Source of the DNA: Spirosoma taeanense
GTDB lineage: Bacteria; Bacteroidota; Bacteroidia; Cytophagales; Spirosomataceae
Assembly (NCBI RefSeq): GCF_013127955.1
Contig: NZ_CP053435.1
Coordinates: 3,633,001-3,697,000, forward strand
Length of the DNA stretch: 64,000 bases
Direction: 5' to 3'
Every line of letters begins with the position of its first letter. The first letter of the stretch is position 1. The notes under the pieces were generated by a model. It was not told where the DNA came from. It did not search any database and saw only the letters and a program-made list of their open reading frames with translations. A program made the position numbers and the translations under genes. This document shows, piece by piece, positions 11,707-21,023 of this stretch.

Positions 11707-13503
11707 ATGACCATCGACCAACGTTCCGATTTTCTTTCGTTTTTAACTCGTTCCCGTTATATTATTTTCCTGATACTGCTGCTGGCGCTGGGCTTACGGC
11801 TTTATAAATCAAGTGTTCACGGGCTGTATCTGGACGAAAAATTCACCTTAGTCAACACGCAGGGCGTTTCGCTGGAAGGGGCCAACCAGCACGACGTTTT
11901 CTTTACGCCCGGCAAGACCTATTTTACGCCCAGGGAGTTCTGGAAACCCAAGCCGCTTAAGGATTACATCCGGGCCATTGTGCAGACGGACATCGGCAAC
12001 AGTCCCGCCCACTACGCCTTGCTCTGGGCCTGGATCGAGGTATTTGGGCTGAGTGATCTTTCCATCCGGATGCCGTCCATCCTGTTCAGCACGTTCATTG
12101 TGGGACTGGTGTATCTGCTGGTCAGGCGCTACCTCCGCTCGCAGCCACTGGCCCTGCTATGCGCGCTGCTAACTGCTTTTGAACCCTTTTTCATTGCCTA
12201 TAGCCACATGGCCCGCAACTACTGCATGACCATTTTTATGGCTACGCTGGGCACGTATCTGTTCCTGCGGATTCTGGATCGACGCGCCGAAGACAAACAA
12301 CCCGTTGGCCTGTATATCGGCTACGGCTTATCGTTTGCGCTGGCAACGCTGGGGCACTATCTGGCCGTTACGGTCTTTCTCTGCCACGGTATCTACGTCC
12401 TGCTTTACATCCGCAATTTCAAAACATATGTCGGGCTGGGCCTTAGCTTTCTAGGTGGAATGCTGGGGCTGATTGTGCCCTGGTTCGTCTTCGGCGGGGG
12501 GAAATACACGTTCCAGACGCTGGCTTACCAGGCAAAACTGTACGGTGGACTGGCTCAGACAAATCCACTCAACAATGGATTCGGGATTATCCTGCCCGCG
12601 ACGCTGGCGAATGTTGTTAAACGCTCCATTCCCGTCTGGGCCGATCTGTTTCTGGTTTCCAACGGGCTTTCGGCCGATACGCTGGCGTTTCGGAACCTGG
12701 TCATTGCCTTGGGCATGGGACTTATTGCCGTGTTTCTGGTTCATCGGTTCGGGCGGCAACGATCTGTACCCACCTGGGTGCAGGTGGCCGTACCGGTTTT
12801 ACTGGTGGCCGGGTTTGCGCTTTACTCCGTGCCGTCGGTTCGGCTGGTAATAGCAGCCGCGCTGCCACTGTTTTTTTACCTGCTCTACCGGGCCTTTGGC
12901 GTATATGACAGCCGGCCCGAACGTCGGTTTCTGTATCTGCTGCTGCTGCTGGCCACCGTACCGACGCTGTTTCTGATCGCGATTGCCTTTCGCAATGGGC
13001 ATACCTACGGCATCACGCAGCGGTACTCCAGCTTTTCCTTTCCCTACGCGCTGATTCTGGTGGGTATGATTGTCCAGCAGGTATTCCGGCAGCCTACCTA
13101 TTTACGGCTAACCCTCGGCGCAGTGCTGTTGATTCAGGCGTATTTCATTGGTGATCTGCTCTACCGGATTTACGAAGATCAGGCCCCCAAATACACCTAC
13201 TACGGACGCTACCGTATCGAGAATCCCTACAACACAGCTGCCCAGCGGATTAAGAAGCTGTACGCACCCGGCGACACGGTACTGTATCCATCAGCCCGGA
13301 CGGCTCCGCGCGACGAGATTGAAAATACGTTTACCAAATATTCGATTATTGACGCGCAGTACACGAACTTGTACCTGCCTAAGGATGCGACCTATTACCA
13401 GCGCATGGACACGACGCAAACCGATCGGATTATCCTGATAAAAGGAAAAACCGGTGAACGGATTACGATTTTCGACTTTGAAGGGACCAAGTACCGTTAT
13501 TGA
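11707..13503 (+). CDS. GT-C fold glycosyltransferase, family 39-like
   Basis: A 598-residue polytopic membrane protein with about 11-13 hydrophobic segments. The first periplasmic loop carries the acidic motif GLYLDEKFTL, typical of the GT-C glycosyltransferases related to PMT/ArnT (family 39, PF13231-like), followed by LLWAWIEVFGLSDLSIRMPS. It probably transfers a sugar from a polyprenyl-phosphate donor outside the membrane. The ATG at 11707 is preferred over a TTG at 11677. The next two genes follow in the same direction at 48 and 47 bp, suggesting an operon with a second polytopic protein and an acyltransferase. Confidence 0.8.
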   Translation: MTIDQRSDFLSFLTRSRYIIFLILLLALGLRLYKSSVHGLYLDEKFTLVNTQGVSLEGANQHDVFFTPGKTYFTPREFWKPKPLKDYIRAIVQTDIGNSPAHYALLWAWIEVFGLSDLSIRMPSILFSTFIVGLVYLLVRRYLRSQPLALLCALLTAFEPFFIAYSHMARNYCMTIFMATLGTYLFLRILDRRAEDKQPVGLYIGYGLSFALATLGHYLAVTVFLCHGIYVLLYIRNFKTYVGLGLSFLGGMLGLIVPWFVFGGGKYTFQTLAYQAKLYGGLAQTNPLNNGFGIILPATLANVVKRSIPVWADLFLVSNGLSADTLAFRNLVIALGMGLIAVFLVHRFGRQRSVPTWVQVAVPVLLVAGFALYSVPSVRLVIAAALPLFFYLLYRAFGVYDSRPERRFLYLLLLLATVPTLFLIAIAFRNGHTYGITQRYSSFSFPYALILVGMIVQQVFRQPTYLRLTLGAVLLIQAYFIGDLLYRIYEDQAPKYTYYGRYRIENPYNTAAQRIKKLYAPGDTVLYPSARTAPRDEIENTFTKYSIIDAQYTNLYLPKDATYYQRMDTTQTDRIILIKGKTGERITIFDFEGTKYRY

Positions 13504-13551
13504 TTCGGTTCGGACAGACTATCCTCACAGAATCAGCAAAGACAACGCGCC

Positions 13552-15336
13552 ATGAACGCACGCTCCCAGATGACGTATTCCTCCCCGACTTCGACAGGTA
13601 GCCGGTCGCAGCCGATTGAGCTGGAATCGTTAATCGCGCTGGGGTTACTGGTGCTGACGGTGGCGATTTTTGGCGCACTCTGGCATTATTACGCGATCAA
13701 CATTCCAAAATGGGACGACCACGCCTTGCGGGCGTTCCTGTACTATTCTGATCAGGAACCGACCTTCTCGGGTAAGGTTTACCAGCTTTTCCGGCAGCAC
13801 AACGAACACCGGATTGTGTATGACCGGCTGATTACCTTTCTGGATTATCACCTGTTCGGCAAGCTGAACTTTCGGCACCTGATGCTGGTCGGGAACCTGA
13901 GTCTGGTGGGTTTGCTGGCAATTTTCATGGTCATCCTGCGTCGTCATGGCCAGCCGCTTCTGGCGACCGTACCTGTTGCTCTGTTGCTGTTCAATCTGTC
14001 GCAATGGGAGAATATGTTCTGGGGCATGGCCGCGCTGCAAAACTTTTCGGTCGTGCTGTGGGTGCTGGCCGCGCTATATTTTCTGAGCTTTACGGACTGG
14101 TGGATACTGGCGCTGGCATCGGGGGTGCTGGCTACCTTAACCAGTGGCAACGGTCTGCTGGTCTGGCCGATAGGATTTGGGCTTTTGCTGCTGCGTTTCG
14201 ACGAACCCCGGTCTGAGGCCCGCCCTACGTTACGTCCCCTGATCGGCTGGCTGGCGGGCGCGGTAGTCGTCGTCGGCCTGTACTTCACCGGCTTTGAAAA
14301 ACCGGGCGGCATTGCTTACGTTCGGCCCGACGCCGTGGACCTGCTAAAAGGCTGGTTTGCCGTCGTTGGGGCCGCGGCCGAAGCGCTGCCCACCAACTCG
14401 CCCCTCTCCCTGAGCATTCTGCTGGGTGGCCTGATGACGGTGACAACGCTGGGCATCGCCGGCTGGGAACTCATGACGCATCGACTAGCTATCGTTCGGG
14501 TCTTTGAACGCCTGTTTGACCGCAAAACATTTGTCGTCAGTACGGGGGTCGTTTTTCCGGCCCTGACGCTGTTCTTCTGGAGCAGCGCCCTGTTTGTGCT
14601 GGGTACGGCGGCCGTGGTGGCCTGGGCGCGAACCGGCTTCGGAGCTGAACTGCTCATTACGAGCCGGTACAAACTGTATTCGCTGACGTTGCTGATTCTG
14701 CTATACGTCTATGGCGTTGTCAAACTGAAGGCACAACCCGCGCGCTGGCTGACCCTGGGTGGCGTATTCGGTGGCCTGCTGTTCGCCTGGTTTTCATACG
14801 GCGCCTTCCTTGACGAAGCCATCTGGTGGCGACACTGGCTGACGACGAACCAGTTTAACTGGACCTATACCGTCCATCGCCCGGTTGCGAAGCTCGATCC
14901 GATCACGCAACGCTACACCAGCCCGGCTCCCGCCTTTTACGATCCGGCCCTGCGCACGCTCTACAAACGCGCCGATCAGCCGCCGATGGTATTGACGGTA
15001 ACGAAAACCCTGAATGGCTTTTCAATCGAAGAACAAACGACGCCCCCGCTCGGCCTGCACGATCAGGGAGCCTATCTGGTAGCCCGATCCCGAAAACGGG
15101 TATATCTGTTTCCGGTCTGGCAGAACCAACGTTCGGGCATTCTGGGGCGGCTACTACCCACCAGATCATTCACAGCAGGCTTCCGGGCCAATATCCTATC
15201 GGGCGAACTCGAAGCCGGAACGTACCGGCTGCTGGTCTTGACGGTCTCCGCTGAGCAGCCTTATGGACTGCACTTAACCAACCAATCCATCACCTCGGCC
15301 GGTCAGTCGGGGGACACAACCACGAAAAACTGGTAA
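13552..15336 (+). CDS. Polytopic membrane protein, possibly GT-C related
   Basis: I do not recognise a named family. The 594-residue protein has an N-terminal cytoplasmic tail, about 10 hydrophobic segments, and a soluble C-terminal part of about 160 residues. The first extracytoplasmic loop holds an acidic IPKWDDHALRAF motif followed by NEHRIVYDRL, reminiscent of the acidic first loop of GT-C glycosyltransferases, like that of the gene just upstream. A role in glycan assembly or modification is therefore inferred from topology and neighbours only. Confidence 0.6.
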   Translation: MNARSQMTYSSPTSTGSRSQPIELESLIALGLLVLTVAIFGALWHYYAINIPKWDDHALRAFLYYSDQEPTFSGKVYQLFRQHNEHRIVYDRLITFLDYHLFGKLNFRHLMLVGNLSLVGLLAIFMVILRRHGQPLLATVPVALLLFNLSQWENMFWGMAALQNFSVVLWVLAALYFLSFTDWWILALASGVLATLTSGNGLLVWPIGFGLLLLRFDEPRSEARPTLRPLIGWLAGAVVVVGLYFTGFEKPGGIAYVRPDAVDLLKGWFAVVGAAAEALPTNSPLSLSILLGGLMTVTTLGIAGWELMTHRLAIVRVFERLFDRKTFVVSTGVVFPALTLFFWSSALFVLGTAAVVAWARTGFGAELLITSRYKLYSLTLLILLYVYGVVKLKAQPARWLTLGGVFGGLLFAWFSYGAFLDEAIWWRHWLTTNQFNWTYTVHRPVAKLDPITQRYTSPAPAFYDPALRTLYKRADQPPMVLTVTKTLNGFSIEEQTTPPLGLHDQGAYLVARSRKRVYLFPVWQNQRSGILGRLLPTRSFTAGFRANILSGELEAGTYRLLVLTVSAEQPYGLHLTNQSITSAGQSGDTTTKNW

Positions 15337-15383
15337 CTGAACCAAGGGCGCCCCGAAGCCAGCTATACGGTTATCTCATCCAC

Positions 15384-16547
15384 ATGCAAGCAAACACCAC
15401 AACGCCTACCACCACCCGCCCGGCCCTGAACCATCTGCAACAACTGGATGGTGTCCGGTTCCTTGCCGTCGCGCTGGTTCTGTTCGATCACTGGATGGCC
15501 GGTCGGATCGAGCTGCCGCTGGGGGCGTTAGGCGTTACGATTTTTTTTGTGCTGAGTGGGTTCCTAATTACACGGATTCTCCTGTCGAGTAAGGATAAGC
15601 TGAAAGACAAGCCGGGCGGAGGTTTAGGTAAATACCTCAAGACGTTCTATATCCGTCGAACGCTCCGCATCTTTCCCATTTATTACCTGACGCTGTTCGT
15701 ACTTTACGCCGTCAACGAGCCGCCCGTGCGCCGGACCTTCGGCTGGCTGGCCCTCTACGCGACCAATATTTACATGGCTTACTACACGACCTGGATGGGT
15801 ACGGTAGATCACCTCTGGTCGCTGGCGGTCGAAGAGCAGGTGTATCTGTTTTTTCCCCTGCTGCTGTTCTTTGTGCCGCGTCGCTGGGTACCCTTCACCG
15901 CTACGTTGATGATCGTTGGCGCAGTAACCATGCGTTATGTGCTCTACCGCGCCCATATGCCCTGGTTCATTGGGTACGTGACCATGCCAGCCTGTCTGGA
16001 TTCATTTGGCCTGGGCGCAATTATGGCCTACTGGTGGCTTTACCAGCGCGACCGCTTCGGACAGGTATTCCAGTATTCGGGCTGGATCTGGGTCAGCATA
16101 CTTTTGTTTGTGGTGGTGGTCATTTACACTAAAGTTTTACCCGCCATTCCTGACAGTACGGGGCTGCCCGGTCACCACAATATTATGTCCGACGTTTGGG
16201 AACGGCTGACGGCTTCGCTTGTCGGATTTTTCCTAATCGGGCGGGCGGTGCTGGGGTTTGGCGGACCAATGAAGTGGCTGCTGGAGCATCCCGTCAGCCA
16301 GTACATGGGCCGCATCAGCTACGGGCTATACCTATACCACAACTTTGTGTTTAACGTATACCACACTCAGCCCCGGCATATTACGCTGCGAATCTGGCGA
16401 CGAATTACCGACGTACTACCGTTTCTGGAAAGCACCTATTTCTTCCAGTTCTCCTTTTTTCTCGCCCTGACGATTCTGCTGGCAACGCTGTCGTGGTATC
16501 TGATTGAGAAGCCGATCAATAACCTGAAGGATCGTTTTTCGTACTGA
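15384..16547 (+). CDS. Acyltransferase 3 family membrane protein (OafA/YrhL type)
   Basis: The 387-residue protein has about 10 transmembrane helices and the N-terminal family motif LDGVRFLAVALVLFDHW with the conserved Arg and His on the first helix. A RTLRIFPIYY motif and the VDHLWSLAVEEQVYLFFPLL segment also match. Family members move acetyl or other acyl groups onto extracytoplasmic sugars or lipids. Its place behind two glycan-type membrane proteins suggests that the three modify one surface glycan. The ORF ends convergently with dinB, 23 bp apart. Confidence 0.9.
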   Translation: MQANTTTPTTTRPALNHLQQLDGVRFLAVALVLFDHWMAGRIELPLGALGVTIFFVLSGFLITRILLSSKDKLKDKPGGGLGKYLKTFYIRRTLRIFPIYYLTLFVLYAVNEPPVRRTFGWLALYATNIYMAYYTTWMGTVDHLWSLAVEEQVYLFFPLLLFFVPRRWVPFTATLMIVGAVTMRYVLYRAHMPWFIGYVTMPACLDSFGLGAIMAYWWLYQRDRFGQVFQYSGWIWVSILLFVVVVIYTKVLPAIPDSTGLPGHHNIMSDVWERLTASLVGFFLIGRAVLGFGGPMKWLLEHPVSQYMGRISYGLYLYHNFVFNVYHTQPRHITLRIWRRITDVLPFLESTYFFQFSFFLALTILLATLSWYLIEKPINNLKDRFSY

Positions 16548-16570
16548 TTACCGGTCGAAGTTTACTCAGT

Positions 16571-17650
16571 TTATCCGAATGTCAACGCCAGTTGCCGACC
16601 TTCGGGCGCATCCACCGGCCCCAGATTGGAGAGGGAAACGCCCAGCAGCCGCACACCCATTGAGACGGGCAGCAACGGCCCCAGCAAATCCAGCGCCAGC
16701 TTCGTTAACATAGCCGGGTTGCTAATCGGCGTAAGAACCGTACGGCTTCGGGTAATCTGCCGGAAATCGGCGTATTTCACCTTCAGCGTTACGGTCCGAC
16801 CCCATATGCGGGTGCGGTCGCAATAGCCCCATACGTCCTCAATAAGCGGCTCCAGACTTACGCTCAGTTCATCATCAGTCGTCAGATCACGGGCGAAAGT
16901 TGTCTCCGAGCCCACCGATTTCCGAATCCGATCGGCGTTGACAAGACGATCATCAACGGCGCGGGCAATCTGATAGTAATATTGTCCGGCTTTGCCGAAG
17001 TACTGCCGCAGAAACGCTTCTGTCTGCCCGCGCAGGTCAAGGCCTGTAAAAATGCCCAGTTCGTTCATGCGGGCGGCCGTTACGCGCCCAATGCCGTGAA
17101 ACTGACCTACCGTCAGCGTTTCAACGAACGCCAGCCCCTGCTCAGGCCGAATGACGTATAGACCATCGGGTTTGTTGTAATCCGATGCCAGCTTAGCCAG
17201 AAACTTGTTGTAGGATACGCCCGCTGAAGCCGTAAGACCCGTTTCCTGCCTGATTTTTGCTTTAATCTCGCTGGCAATCTGCGTGGCCGATGCGATGCCT
17301 TTCAGATTCTGCGTAACGTCGAGGTAAGCCTCATCGAGCGAGAGCGGCTCAACCAATGGCGTGTATTCGGCAAATATGGTTCGTATCTGGTTCGATACGG
17401 CTTTATACACCTCAAAGCGGGGCTTCACAAACAGCAGCTCGGGGCATTTGCGCAGTGCGGTTACCGATGCCATCGCCGACCGCACCCCAAACGTCCTGGC
17501 TTCATAACTCGCAGCCGCCACCACACCCCGCTCCCGCGATCCGCCCACGGCTACGGGTTTGCCCCGCAGCGCCGGATTATCGCGCTGCTCAACGGACGCA
17601 TAAAACGCATCCATGTCGATGTGAATAATTTTTCGAACCGGGTCAGGCAT
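16571..17650 (-). CDS. dinB: DNA polymerase IV (Y family)
   Basis: The 359-residue translesion polymerase shows the palm motifs IIHIDMDAFYASVEQ (metal-binding Asp) and SLDEAYLDVT (catalytic Asp-Glu), AASYEARTFGVRSAM, and the little-finger domain at the C terminus. It bypasses lesions and can be induced by DNA damage. The start at 17650 (MPDPVRKIIHID) is chosen over 17683. No C-terminal clamp-binding peptide is obvious. It lies 42 bp downstream of the EcsC-family gene on the same strand. Confidence 0.95.
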   Translation of the reverse strand: MPDPVRKIIHIDMDAFYASVEQRDNPALRGKPVAVGGSRERGVVAAASYEARTFGVRSAMASVTALRKCPELLFVKPRFEVYKAVSNQIRTIFAEYTPLVEPLSLDEAYLDVTQNLKGIASATQIASEIKAKIRQETGLTASAGVSYNKFLAKLASDYNKPDGLYVIRPEQGLAFVETLTVGQFHGIGRVTAARMNELGIFTGLDLRGQTEAFLRQYFGKAGQYYYQIARAVDDRLVNADRIRKSVGSETTFARDLTTDDELSVSLEPLIEDVWGYCDRTRIWGRTVTLKVKYADFRQITRSRTVLTPISNPAMLTKLALDLLGPLLPVSMGVRLLGVSLSNLGPVDAPEGRQLALTFG

Positions 17651-17692
17651 GAACGTGACAGGCGGGTCTGAAGCCTCCTGCAAAGATACGAA

Positions 17693-18427
17693 TCAACTCA
17701 GCCGCTTCTGTTCGGCAAGCCACCGCATCCGGTAGGCGTTCATGGCGGTGCGGCCGAGCTGCCCCACGAGCCGGTAGTTCACCACAAGGCCCACGGCCGC
17801 GCCAATGCCGGGTACCAGCTGCGCCATTTTGGCCAGATCGATGTAGTCGCGGTATTCCTGCTGGAACGTCTGCCAGTCGAACTGGTTGATATCCTCGGGC
17901 AATTGACGGCTATGCTCAGGCCAGTCGGCCAGGTGCCGGTAAACCGCCTGCCGCCGTTCCTGGCTCGAAAAAGCCAGTTGAAAGATATACAGTATATAAA
18001 TCCGTTCGCGATAATCGCGGCCCGAATACCCGTAGATAGCTGCAATCTCGAAGAGCATTTTCATCTTCAACCCCAGCAGGATTGGGAAATCGGCCAGCCC
18101 CAGCAGTAAACCACCTGCCCCCGTAACGCCCCCTTCGGCCGCGCTTGCCCGCCGATAGAAGTTAATCCGGTTTACAGCGGTTGCTTCGCACTGCGAAAGC
18201 GACAGATCAAGCGTTGGGGGCCGGTTGAGGTAATCAGCCCCGAACAGCACCAGACGGGTCATCTGTTTGATGGTCGCCGTGATCGCCTGATGAACCCGTT
18301 TCGGAATAATCCGGTTGATCCGCCGTTGCACCGTAGAAGAAAATCGACCAAACCCGGAAGGTGGCTTCTGCATGGATTCCTGCCAGCGCATTAGCTCAGT
18401 TCGGATATAGGTTTCGTAGGGTGACAT
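17693..18427 (-). CDS. EcsC family protein
   Basis: The 244-residue product matches the EcsC family: a hydrophobic glycine-rich stretch (GGVTGAGGLLLGLADFPILLGLKMKM within about 108-135) and a C-terminal PGIGAAVGLVVNYRL segment. EcsC is named after a Bacillus ABC-export operon member, but stand-alone homologues have unknown roles. A TACCTTTA -7-like box sits just upstream. It may be transcribed together with dinB. No DNA-damage regulatory box was identified. Confidence 0.85.
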   Translation of the reverse strand: MSPYETYIRTELMRWQESMQKPPSGFGRFSSTVQRRINRIIPKRVHQAITATIKQMTRLVLFGADYLNRPPTLDLSLSQCEATAVNRINFYRRASAAEGGVTGAGGLLLGLADFPILLGLKMKMLFEIAAIYGYSGRDYRERIYILYIFQLAFSSQERRQAVYRHLADWPEHSRQLPEDINQFDWQTFQQEYRDYIDLAKMAQLVPGIGAAVGLVVNYRLVGQLGRTAMNAYRMRWLAEQKRLS

Positions 18428-18430
18428 TGT

Positions 18431-18438
18431 TAAAGGTA
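18431..18438 (-). promoter_or_regulatory. Candidate -7 box for the EcsC gene
   Basis: TACCTTTA on the minus strand lies 4 bases from the ATG, close to the TAnnTTTG consensus. Transcription would begin at or very near the start codon. Confidence 0.4.
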
Positions 18439-18450
18439 GATTAAAAACCG

Positions 18451-18458
18451 TATCTTTA
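18451..18458 (+). promoter_or_regulatory. Candidate -7 box for the L,D-transpeptidase gene
   Basis: TATCTTTA in the divergent intergenic region, 78 bases before the ATG at 18536, resembles TAnnTTTG. It lies back to back with the opposite-strand box at 18431. Confidence 0.4.
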
Positions 18459-18535
18459 ACGAATTAAAAGTTATTAAATGGCGTTTTAACCGTATATTCC
18501 CTTAAAATATCTTCACAAACGATAGCCTGTTTTTT

Positions 18536-19240
18536 ATGCAAAAAGTATGTCTGATTCTGGTTACGCTGTTTAACCTTGCTAGTGCCAGTACCAAAACAAC
18601 TTCAACTGCTCCCGCTCTCGTACCCGCCGTAAGCCCTAAAAACAACTCTTCATCGCTTTCTGCCGTTTATGATCAGCTTGATCTGGCAAAGACAGGGCTT
18701 CAAAAAGATGTTTTCGAATATGCTCTTCGCGGCTGGCAGAAAATGAAAGATGCCCGCCCGGTCTTATCCATTGTTGACTTAAGTCAGCCTTCGACTAAAA
18801 AACGGCTGTATGTAGTGGATCTGCAGAAGCGTAAACTGCTGTTCAATACCTATGTATCGCACGGTCGTAACTCCGGCGACGTGGTAGCTAAAAAGTTTTC
18901 CAATATCAACTCATCGTTTCAGACCAGCCTGGGCTTTTACCAGACCCTGAATACGTATATGGGTCGGCATGGCCTTTCCTTACAATTGAAGGGCCTCGAA
19001 AAAGGCTTTAACGACAACGCCTATAACCGTAATATTGTGCTACACGGCGCTGACTACGTCTGCGAAGATTTTATTCGTAAGACAGGGCGGCTGGGTCGCA
19101 GCCAGGGTTGTCCGGCCGTACCCAACGCACTGTCGAAAGACATTATTCTGGCTGTAAAAGGTGGCTCGTGTCTGTTCGTTTATTCGCCAGACTCCCACTA
19201 CCTTAAAAAGTCGGCTTACTTATCTAATTCCAACGCGTAA
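18536..19240 (+). CDS. L,D-transpeptidase catalytic domain protein (YkuD_2 type)
   Basis: The 234-residue exported protein has a signal peptide (about 1-18) and the catalytic region NIVLHGADYVCED with His170, followed by GRSQGCPAVP with the nucleophile Cys192. This spaced HG and SxGCP pattern defines the YkuD_2 branch of L,D-transpeptidases, thought to crosslink peptidoglycan or anchor proteins to it. Its 3' end overlaps by 25 bp with a second, unrelated-branch L,D-transpeptidase gene on the opposite strand. Confidence 0.88.
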   Translation: MQKVCLILVTLFNLASASTKTTSTAPALVPAVSPKNNSSSLSAVYDQLDLAKTGLQKDVFEYALRGWQKMKDARPVLSIVDLSQPSTKKRLYVVDLQKRKLLFNTYVSHGRNSGDVVAKKFSNINSSFQTSLGFYQTLNTYMGRHGLSLQLKGLEKGFNDNAYNRNIVLHGADYVCEDFIRKTGRLGRSQGCPAVPNALSKDIILAVKGGSCLFVYSPDSHYLKKSAYLSNSNA

Positions 19241-20445
19241 ACATCTTTGTAAATGCGCAGGGCTCCGGCTGAGTCCACATCGGCGACGTTGTAGGCAATA
19301 AAGACCGGAAACGGCTGCGGAACGGCCAGCGGCTGCGGCTTCTGGTTGATCAGACAGCGGTTCATAAAACCCGCGTCGAACGTTTGTTTGCCCAGGACAA
19401 AATTGGCCAGCTCGACGGGTTTCTGTACCCGCACGCAGCCGTGGCTCCGCCAGCGGTCAGACGTAACGGTAAACAGATCCCGACCGTTGGTATCGTGTAG
19501 ATAAATAGCCATTGGGTTGGCCAGATCAAACTTGATCAAACCCAGTGAGTTCTCGCAGCCGGACGCCTGCCGGATCCGGTACGGGAAGTTTGTTTCGGAC
19601 AGGCTCTCCCAGTCAATGGTTTCTGGATCGACTTCCTGGTCCCGGCTGTCCAGCACCTGCAGATTCTGGTTATAGAGATAAGCCAGATCCCGCTTAATTC
19701 TGGGCAGCATTTCGTTGATCGCAATTCCTTTGGGTACGTTCCAGTACGGATACGCTACGATGCCTTTGATGTAGGTCGTCATGCAGGGCGTTCGCTTATC
19801 TTTCTTCCCCGCTATGACCTTCATGGGCAGCAGGCGTTTGCCGCTCCGATCGAATACGTTCAGTTCACCCGCCGGGATATTGACCAGTACGAATTTATCC
19901 GGCTCAAAGCGGTTGATATAGCGGTAGAAGTTAAGCGTCTGCCGGATCAGCCGCAGTGAATCGGCCGATTCCGGGCTGGAAGCCGCCCGGCGACGTAACC
20001 GCTGGTAATGACCGACCAGTTGCTGATACGGAGTAAATTCTGAATTTTGGGTCAGCAGAGCCCGAGAGAATTTGTCTGCTCCTTTGTCGGCCCAGCTTGT
20101 ATCGATGGTTTCCTTCAACCCACTATATTCCAGCCGTGAAGGTTTTTTCCCGTAGCGGACTTCCAGCAGCAGACTGCTGATTTTATCATTCAGTTCGTCG
20201 GAAGAAGTTGACGCATCGAAGGCATACCGGGTGGTGTCAATCCCTACAGAGTCGGCATACCGGCACACCTGGTGCAAGGTCAGTTTTGTTTCCTGTAGTT
20301 TACGGGCCGCCTGCTCTGCATTATCGTTCTTTTTAAACAGGCTTTTACGCCCGGGCGACACGGTGTCGCGGCTCAGAAAAACGAAAAGAACTAATCCGGC
20401 CACGACAGCAATAGCAATACTTATCCAGATTGTCTGTTTTTTCAT
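19216..20445 (-). CDS. L,D-transpeptidase, YkuD domain with N-terminal anchor
   Basis: The 409-residue protein starts with a membrane anchor (WISIAIAVVAGLVLFVFL). A scaffold domain follows, then a YkuD catalytic domain (about 185-350) with His317 in YLHDT and the motif SHGCVRV carrying nucleophile Cys337. The long form resembles YcbB/LdtD-type enzymes that make 3-3 crosslinks in peptidoglycan, although no peptidoglycan-binding-1 domain is clear. It faces the YkuD_2 gene and shares 25 bp of 3' sequence with it. Confidence 0.9.
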   Translation of the reverse strand: MKKQTIWISIAIAVVAGLVLFVFLSRDTVSPGRKSLFKKNDNAEQAARKLQETKLTLHQVCRYADSVGIDTTRYAFDASTSSDELNDKISSLLLEVRYGKKPSRLEYSGLKETIDTSWADKGADKFSRALLTQNSEFTPYQQLVGHYQRLRRRAASSPESADSLRLIRQTLNFYRYINRFEPDKFVLVNIPAGELNVFDRSGKRLLPMKVIAGKKDKRTPCMTTYIKGIVAYPYWNVPKGIAINEMLPRIKRDLAYLYNQNLQVLDSRDQEVDPETIDWESLSETNFPYRIRQASGCENSLGLIKFDLANPMAIYLHDTNGRDLFTVTSDRWRSHGCVRVQKPVELANFVLGKQTFDAGFMNRCLINQKPQPLAVPQPFPVFIAYNVADVDSAGALRIYKDVYALELDK

Positions 20446-20512
20446 ACCTATTTTCGTTGAGTGTAGTTCTATTTTAACACGTAGAACCCACTTTAAGTTA
20501 TGGCTTCAAGCT

Positions 20513-20549
20513 AAAACGCCCACCCTGAAGCGGTCAGGGTGGGCGTTTT
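20513..20549. terminator. Strong bidirectional terminator hairpin
   Basis: A perfect 16-bp stem (20513-20528 with 20534-20549) with a 5-nt loop, A4 on the left and T4 on the right. It stands downstream of the small acidic-protein gene on the minus strand and upstream of the L,D-transpeptidase gene. Confidence 0.8.
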
Positions 20550-20597
20550 GGCAACGTATCGGCTATAGTTTGATCATCCGGACCATGCGGCACTAAC

Positions 20598-20849
20598 TTA
20601 ACTATACGCTGGCTTGTCGATGTCAGGTTTATCGTTCGGATTTCGGTTCGGATTCATCATCCGGACATTGGCACCCGGTTTATCGCCGTCCATATACTCG
20701 TCTTCATACTCATCCGCCGGTAGCGGTTCAGGGTCAATTTCGCTGCCCGGCCCACTGTTTCCCTCCACCGACTGGTTTTCTAATCCGTCGGGTGAAATCG
20801 CCTGTTTGGCGCGGATAATATCTTCTCGATCGGGATCTTCATTTTTCAT
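20598..20849 (-). CDS. Small acidic hypothetical protein, 83 aa
   Basis: I do not recognise a family. The product is soluble, strongly acidic and rich in Pro, Asp, Glu and Asn (EPLPADEYEDEYMDGDKPG), with no membrane segment and likely disordered. The ATG at 20849 is chosen; the longer reading frame would need a TTG at 20879. It is bracketed by two terminator hairpins, so it is probably transcribed alone, which supports it being a real gene. Confidence 0.6.
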   Translation of the reverse strand: MKNEDPDREDIIRAKQAISPDGLENQSVEGNSGPGSEIDPEPLPADEYEDEYMDGDKPGANVRMMNPNRNPNDKPDIDKPAYS

Positions 20850-20945
20850 AACGGTTGCTGTTTTCGGGTTTTGTTTCAAACACAGATGTCAATGAATAAA
20901 CTCTGCCCGTACCCCATTGTTTGCCCATTTTCTATATAGTCTTAT

Positions 20946-20985
20946 AAAAAAAACCACCCGCCGACCAACAGTAGCCGACGGGTGG
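20946..20985 (-). terminator. Terminator of the fasciclin gene
   Basis: Read on the minus strand, a 12-bp stem (20985-20974 with 20965-20954, two G-U wobbles) is followed by eight U residues. It lies 39 bases beyond the fasciclin-gene stop. Confidence 0.8.
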
Positions 20986-21023
20986 GTAGCTTGTATTCAG
21001 AAGGAATCTGCTGAGAATTTCGT

